From Serratia marcescens (GTDB lineage Bacteria; Pseudomonadota; Gammaproteobacteria; Enterobacterales; Enterobacteriaceae), in assembly GCF_006715005.1 (NCBI RefSeq), contig NZ_VFMJ01000002.1:1-64000 (forward strand): DNA of 64,000 nt. The letters run 5' to 3'. This document shows, in pieces, positions 50,472-56,778 of the stretch. Numbering within the stretch: the stretch's first letter is position 1; every line of letters starts with the position of its first letter. A program made the position numbers and the translations under genes. Below the pieces are notes generated by a model that had not been told where the DNA came from, did not search any database, and was given only the letters and a program-made list of their open reading frames with translations.

Positions 50472-50797
50472 TGATGAAGACGCCCGCGCAAATAGAGCAA
50501 GAGATCATTGATTATTACTATGAAAATTTCAGCCCGCGGAAGTATGTCTTCTGGGGCCCGAAAGTGCCGGTCACCCTGGACACACGCTTGCGGGAAGATC
50601 TCAAGATTGGTTGGGATGACGGTGACGATGCGATCAACACCTACCTGTCCATATGGCAGGTCGATCCGGCCGGCATGGAATTCACCCATTATTTTGCCCC
50701 AGAGTTTTTCGGTTCAAAGGTGCCCGAACAGCCCCTAAAACCGCTCACCATCAGAATGCTGGTCGAGTCGGCCAAAGCAGGACGCTGGTTGTATTAG
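50471..50797 (+). CDS. DUF1493 family protein
   Basis: A 108-aa acidic protein with the DUF1493 (acyl-carrier-protein-like) pattern (LDTRLREDLKIGWDDGDDAINTYLSIWQ). The ATG at 50,471 overlaps the previous stop. DUF1493 and STM2901 genes are neighbours in Salmonella as well (STM2901/STM2902 region). Such genes have been linked to acid or envelope stress, which I only recall at family level. The 3' end overlaps the convergent HTH gene by 4 bp. Confidence 0.7.
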   Translation: MMKTPAQIEQEIIDYYYENFSPRKYVFWGPKVPVTLDTRLREDLKIGWDDGDDAINTYLSIWQVDPAGMEFTHYFAPEFFGSKVPEQPLKPLTIRMLVESAKAGRWLY

Positions 50798-51039
50798 CCG
50801 GATTGGATGTCAACCGCCAGCGTTCTGACACGCTGCCGTAACGTATCTGCCGGCAGTGCGTCGATATCCGGCAACATCGCGGCCAGAGACAGGGCCTGGA
50901 TGGCCAACTCAATCGCCCTCGGCGGATCAGCATGCTCATAGCGGATGTAGGTACGCATCGAAATCCCAAACTCCTTTGACGCCCGTTCCTGTGTCCATCC
51001 CAGTCCCGTTCGCCATAGTTTCAGCTCAAATCCCGTCAT
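50794..51039 (-). CDS. XRE-type HTH protein
   Basis: An 81-aa protein with a helix-turn-helix (LWRTGLGWTQERASKEFGISMRTYIRYE) at residues 8-36, as in Cro/CI-type repressors. ATG 51,039 has GGAG 6 nt upstream. It is convergent with the DUF2913-STM2901-DUF1493 genes and may regulate them or itself. No partner toxin gene is visible. Between its start and 51,293 I see no gene. Confidence 0.7.
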   Translation of the reverse strand: MTGFELKLWRTGLGWTQERASKEFGISMRTYIRYEHADPPRAIELAIQALSLAAMLPDIDALPADTLRQRVRTLAVDIQSG

Positions 51040-51293
51040 CAACGCTCCCTAAAACATGTCATATTGTCATATTATAGCAATGCAGTTTGGCAAACAATGG
51101 CGCCAGTAGCAAGTGACGATCACGCCTGGAAACACAACATTTAGTACCTCATTCAGCTGATTTAGACACAACATCTTGTGTCTCCCGGAGCTGGCTGGCA
51201 GATAACGATCAGACCCTCTGAAATCGTGCTAAATCGCAACAGTTGAGAGAGGGGTTTGAGGCCGTTAAAAGCGGCGTCAACGGCAGAAAATAT

Positions 51294-51331
51294 ATCAACG
51301 TGAGTTTTCGTTCCACTGGGCGTCAGACCCC
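51294..51331 (+). repeat. Solo 38-bp Tn3-type terminal inverted repeat (copy A)
   Basis: Read on the minus strand from 51,331 the sequence starts GGGGTCTGACGCCCAGTGG and matches the 38-bp end of Tn3 at about 35 positions, from memory of the Tn3 end. No transposase of that type is attached. Its outer (GGGG) end points right, toward the bacteriocin genes. Confidence 0.8.
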
Positions 51332-51355
51332 GTGCCCCCCCATCGAATTACATGC

Positions 51356-51385
51356 ATAAAAAACGCCATCCTGTAGGATGGCGTT
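51356..51385 (-). terminator. Rho-independent terminator of the bacteriocin operon
   Basis: A 10-bp perfect stem AACGCCATCC / GGATGGCGTT with a 4-nt loop followed on the minus strand by a run of T. It lies 32 bp after the immunity gene stop. Confidence 0.88.
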
Positions 51386-51416
51386 ATCTATAAATATTAC
51401 TTGAAAATCCTGGACG

Positions 51417-51683
51417 TTAAAGAAGTTTAAACTTTTCCAATGTAGCTTTTACTTCCTTTCTTAAGCCAGATTCATCCAGTTCATAGTCCGCCCTATCAGC
51501 TTCAGGTTCAAAGCGTTCAGCTACCATGAATAACTCTTCACCACAATTTAGAACATTTTTATCTTGATCCTTAACACCGTATAGCTTCCGCCTTTCAACG
51601 CATATTTGCTCAGAAAATTGAATAGCTGTAACTTTTGAGGCCAAGAAATTTTTAGCCAGTTCAATTATCGACATTTTGTTCAT
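51417..51683 (-). CDS. Colicin D-type immunity protein
   Basis: An 88-aa protein very close to colicin D immunity protein Imm[21 protein letters not shown], then [41 protein letters not shown] and a LEKFKLL end. ImmD binds the catalytic domain of colicin D and blocks its tRNA site. The gene overlaps the bacteriocin stop codon (ATGA), so it is co-translated. Length equals that of ImmD. Confidence 0.93.
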   Translation of the reverse strand: MNKMSIIELAKNFLASKVTAIQFSEQICVERRKLYGVKDQDKNVLNCGEELFMVAERFEPEADRADYELDESGLRKEVKATLEKFKLL

Positions 51684-53425
51684 AAGTCACCGGTCTCCAA
51701 ATAAATTTTACCGTTCTCTGCATCAGGGTTGATTTTCCATCCTGACAGAAAATCACCATTAGGTTTAAGAACAACAACTCGCATAGTTTTAGGATTGAAA
51801 TACACTTTAGACCCTTTCTCTCTTCGGTATGTCCCTTTCTCTACGGTTTCTTTGTCTGCTAAATGCGCTTCAATAGCATCCCTGAACTTAGTCAACGTTT
51901 CACGATTTTTCTTTGTGTCACTAACCCCAAAATCACCAGCATGTTTATACTTTCTGTCCAGTTGCTTACGCGTAAATCGCCCCGAGTCAAGAGGATCACT
52001 CAGCACTACATACACCGGTTCCACGCCCGTTCCCGCCGCATCCGGTCGCCAGTAAATAAAATCCTGTAGTCCATTGTGGTCTGCAACCGGCGTAGTGGTC
52101 ACCGTGATGGTGTCCACCGGTTTCACTTCCGTGCCGGTATGAACGGGAGTCACCGGGACCGGAGGCGGTGGTGTACCGGTATTTGACGGCGCTGAGGGCG
52201 GCTGAGCCGGGTTAATCAGGATGGTCCGCGCAGGCACGCCTGCACCGGCAATTGCCGGTACGGTAATACGGTCCAGACCTGTTTTCGGATCACGCACCCC
52301 CGTCAGCACCTGCACCGCAGCCGGAATACCGCCGTTACCGGTTTTCAGCAGTTGCAACGCCAACTGCCCATTGCTCTTCATCAGACTCCCGCGCGCCGGC
52401 ATATTCACGGTTTTCATCCCGGCCTCTATCGCCTTCGCATCCGCCAGCGCACGCGCCGGAAACGCAAACAGCGCAGGAACGTCGCGCCCTGGAACTTGAT
52501 CACTGCCCTGACCTGCAGGTTTTGAATGGAACCAAAGAGTCGCCATCGAGGCCTTAAGAAGCCCCGGACTGACCGCCGGAACGGACAGTTTGGACAGCGC
52601 ATTACTGAACCAGTTGGTAATACTGCCTGCCACATCACCGGCTGCCGTCCACACCCCGGCTCCGGCCAACGCCATCTGCGCCGTCCCCGGCGTCTGATTC
52701 AGCACCATCGCGCCCGGCGCTTTGAGCGCCTTATTCGCTTCTGCTACCATCGCCGGGGTATACACGGGAGCGGGTTTCACCCCGGCTTTGTCGAACAAAG
52801 CCTTACGGGCTTCCTCGGCCTTACGGGCTTCCTCGGCCTTACGGGCTTCCTCGGCCTTACGGGCTTCCTCGGCCTTACGGGCTTCCTCGGCCTTACGGGC
52901 TTCCTCGGCCTTGCGGGCTTCCTCGGCCTTACGGGCTTCCTCGGCCTTACGGGCTTCCTCGGCCTTGCGGGCTTCCTCGGCCTTGCGGGCTTCCTCGGCC
53001 TTGCGGGCTTCCTCGGCCTTGCGGGCTTCCGCTTCTGCTTTCGCTCTTGCCTGCGCGTTCAGTTCCCGTTGCAATCCTTCGTTACGTTGCCCGCTGAATA
53101 CATGGAGAAATGGCGCAAGCCGCTGCATGTATATTCTTTTTGCGGTCGCCCCATCGCCTCGTCGACACGCATCCAGCAATTCACGATAATGCTTGTCGTT
53201 TTTTATATACGGGCAATTTTTCTTTCCGCAGATAAAACAAATATTATTGGCCAGGCATTCTTTGACTTTTTCATCCAGTCCGGGGATCGGAATAGAAGTA
53301 ACCGTCAAGGTTTCCTCTCCATTTTCCCAATTCCAAGATCCGTTTTGCCAATATAATCCGGGTTCAGGTGGTACCCCGTTATTATAATTATACGGATCGT
53401 ATTTAACTTCCCATTTATGCTCCAT
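51680..53425 (-). CDS. Colicin D-like bacteriocin (tRNA-Arg-cleaving)
   Basis: A 581-aa bacteriocin. ATG 53,425 has AAAGGAG upstream. Residues 38-42 (ETLTV) resemble a TonB box. A tandem KAEEAR coiled coil follows at about 136-207. The middle holds a pyocin S/colicin-like region ([38 protein letters not shown]). The last 90 residues match the colicin D nuclease ([54 protein letters not shown]). The His of KYKHAG lies 87 residues from the C-terminus, the same as catalytic His611 of colicin D. The N-terminal receptor part is unlike colicin D. A LexA-like box lies 41-56 bp upstream of the start. No lysis gene is seen. Confidence 0.9.
   Translation of the reverse strand: MEHKWEVKYDPYNYNNGVPPEPGLYWQNGSWNWENGEETLTVTSIPIPGLDEKVKECLANNICFICGKKNCPYIKNDKHYRELLDACRRGDGATAKRIYMQRLAPFLHVFSGQRNEGLQRELNAQARAKAEAEARKAEEARKAEEARKAEEARKAEEARKAEEARKAEEARKAEEARKAEEARKAEEARKAEEARKAEEARKAEEARKALFDKAGVKPAPVYTPAMVAEANKALKAPGAMVLNQTPGTAQMALAGAGVWTAAGDVAGSITNWFSNALSKLSVPAVSPGLLKASMATLWFHSKPAGQGSDQVPGRDVPALFAFPARALADAKAIEAGMKTVNMPARGSLMKSNGQLALQLLKTGNGGIPAAVQVLTGVRDPKTGLDRITVPAIAGAGVPARTILINPAQPPSAPSNTGTPPPPVPVTPVHTGTEVKPVDTITVTTTPVADHNGLQDFIYWRPDAAGTGVEPVYVVLSDPLDSGRFTRKQLDRKYKHAGDFGVSDTKKNRETLTKFRDAIEAHLADKETVEKGTYRREKGSKVYFNPKTMRVVVLKPNGDFLSGWKINPDAENGKIYLETGDL
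52803..53018. repeat. Tandem array of twelve 18-bp units inside the bacteriocin gene
   Basis: Twelve head-to-tail copies of an 18-bp unit (TTACGGGCTTCCTCGGCC on the + strand, varying at one base, A or G) encode the KAEEAR hexapeptide. The near identity at DNA level means that the copy number can easily change by slippage. The protein product is a long charged helix like the TolA or colicin coiled coils. Confidence 0.92.
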
Positions 53426-53465
53426 AAAATCTCCTTTTTGATATCTGTCATTTTGCACACAAACA

Positions 53466-53481
53466 CTGTGTATATATATAG
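53466..53481 (-). promoter_or_regulatory. LexA box of the bacteriocin operon
   Basis: On the minus strand the site reads CTATATATATACACAG, one base in the key CTG-N10-CAG triplets from consensus, and lies in a larger symmetric AAACACT...AGTGTTT frame. It is 41-56 bp before the bacteriocin start, as expected for an SOS-regulated colicin. Confidence 0.75.
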
Positions 53482-53718
53482 TGTTTGATGCTAAACCCTC
53501 CTCTCAAAACCGTCAATCAAATGATAATCATTCTCGTTTGTGCCAAACATGACACAAAAAAGCAGCCGGCTGCGACGGCTGTCACAGTGACAAAGGTGGG
53601 TTAATCCCGGCTGTGCGTCCGTTCCCACTCCAGTTTCTGCAACCTGTCATACTCGCGGGGGATATTCTGAAAGGAGATTAGAGAGCATTAAATTTCAACT
53701 TAAACAATGAATTATATC

Positions 53719-53756
53719 CTTAACGTACGTTTTCGTTCCATTGGCCCTCAACCCCC
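53719..53756 (+). repeat. Solo degenerate Tn3-type terminal repeat (copy B)
   Basis: Read on the minus strand it starts with GGGG and contains TGGAACGAAAACGTACGTTAAG. About 30 of 38 positions match the Tn3 end. It lies in the same orientation as copy A, on the other side of the bacteriocin genes. Between 53,482 and 53,718 no gene is seen. Confidence 0.65.
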
Positions 53757-53856
53757 TGAGACAGAAAAAAATCCACTTCAAAATGAGCGAGTTGTTCCTC
53801 TAATAGCTGAAAGTCGCGCCCTATCGCTTGTCATTCCCCCTCAGATTTATATTATA

Positions 53857-53872
53857 CTGGTTATGCATACAG
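53857..53872 (+). promoter_or_regulatory. LexA box of the recA-umuDC operon
   Basis: CTGGTTATGCATACAG keeps CTG-N10-CAG exactly and sits in the symmetric frame ATTATACTG...CAGTATAAT. It is 48-63 bp upstream of the plasmid recA start. It predicts SOS induction of all three genes. Confidence 0.85.
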
Positions 53873-53919
53873 TATAATTATAATAACGCATTCGGTTTCC
53901 GACCAGAGGAGAACATAAA

Positions 53920-55029
53920 ATGAGCAACGCATCACGCACTCGCACATCGCAGGACACGGCCGGCACGCAGGAAAGTCGCGCCAAAGCCCTGCAAAGTGCC
54001 ATCACCGCCATCGAGAAGGCGTTCGGCAAGGGCGCCATCATGCGCCTGGGCGACAACCATGGCATGGCCGTCGAACGTATCCCGACCGGCTCGCTCGGCC
54101 TCGACATCGCACTCGGTGGCGGCCTGCCGGTCGGCCGCATCACCGAAATCTACGGCCCCGAGTCGTCCGGCAAGACCACCGTCGCCCTGTCGGTCATTGC
54201 CTGTGCCCAGCGCGCCGGGCTGCAGTGCGCCTTTATCGATGCCGAGCACGCGCTCGATCCGCGTTACGCGCAGCAACTGGGCGTCGATATCGGTGAACTC
54301 CTTATCTCCCAGCCCGACACCGGTGAGCAGGCGCTGGAAATCTGTGACGCCCTGGTGCGTTCCGGCGCCGTCGGCGTGGTGGTGGTCGATTCCGTCGCCG
54401 CCCTGGTGCCGAAAAACGAACTGGAAGGCGAGATCGGGGACGCCCAGATGGGGCTGCAGGCTCGCATGATGAGCCAGGCGATGCGCAAGCTGAAGGGCAG
54501 CATCAACACCACCCGCACGGTGGTGATTTTCATCAACCAGCTGCGCATGAAGATCGGCGTGATGTTCGGCAACCCTGAAACCACCGCCGGCGGCAACGCC
54601 CTCAAGTTCTACGCCTCGGTGCGTCTCGACGTGCGCGGCGCCGGCAACGTCAAGGAAGGGGAGACCATCATCGGGCGGGATACCAAGGTGAAGGTGGTCA
54701 AGAACAAGGTCTCGCCGCCGTTCCGCCAGGCGCAGTTCCGGCTGCTGTTCGGCGCCGGCATCTTCCGCGAGGGCGAAGTGCTGGATCTGGCCGTCGACGC
54801 CAAATATATCCTCAAGACCGGCGCCTGGTACGAGTATCAGGGGGAGAAAATCGGGCAGGGGCGCGAGAAGGCCGCCGGCTGGCTGCGCGACCGTCCCGAC
54901 GTGGTGGCCACATTGACCGCGCAGCTGCGCACGCACTACCTGCAGGCGGCGCAGCCGGCCGCTGCTTCAGCCGACGCGGACACGCCCCCGGATGACGATG
55001 CCTGGCAGAGCGCGCCGGAGGCCGTGTGA
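53920..55029 (+). CDS. recA: Element-encoded RecA recombinase
   Basis: A 369-aa complete RecA. Walker [10 protein letters not shown] is near residues 79-87. The MAW region follows, then [22 protein letters not shown] (L1 loop area), [36 protein letters not shown] (L2 and beyond), and a C-terminal domain ([22 protein letters not shown]) with an acidic tail. Every key motif of a working RecA is intact. GAGG stands before the start. The gene is much richer in G and C, especially at third positions, than the bacteriocin next to it, which suggests a different origin. It overlaps umuD. Confidence 0.95.
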   Translation: MSNASRTRTSQDTAGTQESRAKALQSAITAIEKAFGKGAIMRLGDNHGMAVERIPTGSLGLDIALGGGLPVGRITEIYGPESSGKTTVALSVIACAQRAGLQCAFIDAEHALDPRYAQQLGVDIGELLISQPDTGEQALEICDALVRSGAVGVVVVDSVAALVPKNELEGEIGDAQMGLQARMMSQAMRKLKGSINTTRTVVIFINQLRMKIGVMFGNPETTAGGNALKFYASVRLDVRGAGNVKEGETIIGRDTKVKVVKNKVSPPFRQAQFRLLFGAGIFREGEVLDLAVDAKYILKTGAWYEYQGEKIGQGREKAAGWLRDRPDVVATLTAQLRTHYLQAAQPAAASADADTPPDDDAWQSAPEAV

Positions 55030-55409
55030 TGCCGGTACGCCTCTATGACGCCGGCGTGCCCTGCGGGTTTCCGTCGCCGGCGCAGGACTATCTCGAGCAG
55101 CGCCTGTCGCTGGACGACATCTGCATCCGTCACCCGGAGAGCACCTACCTGGTGCGCGCCGAGGGGCTGTCCATGCAGGACGCCGGTATCCTCGATGGCG
55201 ACCTGCTGGTCGTGGAGTGTTTCTACCGGGCGCAGCACGGCGACATCGTCATCGCCACCGTCGACGGCGAGTTCACCTGCAAGCGCCTGCAGCTGCTGCC
55301 CCGGCCGATGCTGTTGCCGGCCAATCCGGCCTTTGCGCCCATTCCGCTCGGTGACGACATCGAGACCGTGATCTTCGGCGTGGTGCGCCACGCCATTCAC
55401 ACGCTGTAA
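55029..55409 (+). CDS. umuD: UmuD-like polymerase V subunit, self-cleaving
   Basis: A 126-aa S24-family protein starting at ATG 55,029, which overlaps the recA stop. The cleavage site is Cys12-Gly13 (CGFPSPAQDYLEQ), and the catalytic pair is Ser48 (AEGLSMQDAGI) and Lys85 (FTCKRLQ), 37 residues apart as in E. coli UmuD (60 and 97). The N-terminal arm is about 12 residues shorter than in E. coli. RecA-driven cleavage gives UmuD', the form that joins UmuC. Confidence 0.93.
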   Translation: MPVRLYDAGVPCGFPSPAQDYLEQRLSLDDICIRHPESTYLVRAEGLSMQDAGILDGDLLVVECFYRAQHGDIVIATVDGEFTCKRLQLLPRPMLLPANPAFAPIPLGDDIETVIFGVVRHAIHTL

Positions 55410-55463
55410 CCCGACCCCGGTTATCGCCATCTGCCCATTCCGCAAAGCCCGGAGACCCCCGCC

Positions 55464-56738
55464 ATGTTTGCCCTGGTTGACGTCAACAGCTTCTACGCCT
55501 CCTGCGAAACCGTCTTTCGCCCCGACCTGCGCGGCCGTCCTGTGGTGGTGCTGTCAAACAACGACGGCTGTGTCGTCGCGCGCAGCCGCGAGGCGAAAGC
55601 CTGCGGCATCAAGATGGGGGAGCCCTGGTTCAAAATCGCCAGGGACGCCGAGCGGCAGGGCGTGGTGGCGTTTTCGTCGAATTATGCCTACTACGCCGAC
55701 ATGTCGCATAGGGTGATGGCCATCCTTGGCCAGCTGACACCGCGACTGGAAGTGTATTCAATCGATGAGGCTTTCTGCGATCTGACCGGTATCCCGGCCG
55801 CGCAGCTGGAATCACTCGGTCGGCGGCTGCGGGAAGAAGTGCGGCGCCGAACCCACCTGACGGTCGGCGTCGGGATAGCGCCAACCAAGACGCTGGCCAA
55901 ACTGGCCAACTACGCCGCCAAGACCTGGCACAAGACCGGCGGCGTGGTCGACCTGAGTGCGCCGGCGCGCCAGCGACGCCTGATGGCGCACGTGCCGGTA
56001 GAGGAAGTGTGGGGCGTTGGCCGGCGTATTGCCCGCCGGCTGACAACGATGGGGATCAGCACTGCGCTGCAGCTGGCCGACATGCCGGCAGCCGCGGCGC
56101 GTCGACAGTTCTCGGTGGTGCTCGAGCGCACGGTGCGCGAGCTGAACGGCATCACCTGCCTGGGCCTGGAGGAATTTGCGGCGCCGAAGGAGCAAATCGT
56201 CTGCTCCCGCTCGTTCGGCGACAAGCCCACCGAGCTGGACAGCGTCAGTCAGGCGGTCTGCGCCCATGCCGAGCGCGCGGCACAAAAGCTGCGCGGCGAA
56301 CGGCAGTTCTGCCGGCACATCTCGGTGTTCGTGGCCACCAGTCCGTTCGCCGCCGGCGAGACCTATTATGGCAACCAGGCCACCACCCGACTGGCAACGC
56401 CCACCCAGGACAGCCGTGACATCATTCAGGCCGCACGGCGGGCGCTCGAACGGATCTTCATCGCCGGCCACCGCTATCACCGCTGCGGCGTGATGCTGGG
56501 CGATTTCACCAGCGAACGCGTGGCGCAGTTCGGCCTGTTTGATGATGCGCCACCGCGCAAAAACAGCGATCGGCTGATGCAGCTGCTCGACAGCCTCAAT
56601 CAGGACGGCCGGGCGCCGGTGTGGTTTGCCGGGCAGGGTATTCCCGATCGTGCCGACGGCTGGAAGATGAAACGACAGCGACTGTCGCCGGCCTGGACCA
56701 CACGGTTGCAGGATGTCCCAGTTGTGCGCCTGAAGTGA
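55464..56738 (+). CDS. umuC: UmuC-like translesion DNA polymerase
   Basis: A 424-aa Y-family polymerase of the usual length (about 422). The metal-binding residues D6 ([12 protein letters not shown]) and D101-E102 ([11 protein letters not shown]) are present. [25 protein letters not shown], the HhH region ([20 protein letters not shown]) and the C-terminal domain are complete. With UmuD' and RecA it forms polymerase V, which copies over DNA damage and causes mutations. The TGA stop lies inside the target duplication of the transposon that follows, but the gene is intact. Confidence 0.95.
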   Translation: MFALVDVNSFYASCETVFRPDLRGRPVVVLSNNDGCVVARSREAKACGIKMGEPWFKIARDAERQGVVAFSSNYAYYADMSHRVMAILGQLTPRLEVYSIDEAFCDLTGIPAAQLESLGRRLREEVRRRTHLTVGVGIAPTKTLAKLANYAAKTWHKTGGVVDLSAPARQRRLMAHVPVEEVWGVGRRIARRLTTMGISTALQLADMPAAAARRQFSVVLERTVRELNGITCLGLEEFAAPKEQIVCSRSFGDKPTELDSVSQAVCAHAERAAQKLRGERQFCRHISVFVATSPFAAGETYYGNQATTRLATPTQDSRDIIQAARRALERIFIAGHRYHRCGVMLGDFTSERVAQFGLFDDAPPRKNSDRLMQLLDSLNQDGRAPVWFAGQGIPDRADGWKMKRQRLSPAWTTRLQDVPVVRLK

Positions 56739-56740
56739 AT

Positions 56741-56778
56741 GGGGTCAGTTTGGATATCGAAAATTATTGTACGTTAAG
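56741..56778 (+). repeat. Left terminal inverted repeat of the Tn3-family transposon
   Basis: 38 bp starting GGGGTCAGTTTGGATAT and ending TACGTTAAG. It differs from the right end at two positions (18 and 21). The tnpA stop codon lies inside it. Confidence 0.95.

Noticed and set aside
51294-51331. Remnant of a ColE1/pMB1 replication origin
   Set aside because: The likeness to common vector sequence arises because those vectors retain the 38-bp Tn3 end. No RNA I/RNA II region is present, so it is a Tn3-type terminal repeat.
52803-53018. CRISPR-like repeat array
   Set aside because: The 18-bp units are directly head-to-tail without spacers and lie in frame inside the bacteriocin gene.
52526-53356. 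Open + strand frames across the bacteriocin repeat (leucine/glycine/phenylalanine repeats)
   Set aside because: They are the opposite strand of the KAEEAR repeat. The array lacks stops in several frames because it is a multiple of three.
53932-54936. A 334-codon open frame on the minus strand across recA
   Set aside because: It is the antisense of a clear recA with high GC, where stop codons are rare. The translation has no domain and is rich in H, D and R as expected for an antisense frame.
55812-56480. Open frames antisense to umuC
   Set aside because: Same cause as for recA: GC-rich third positions of a real gene leave the opposite strand open. No start signals.
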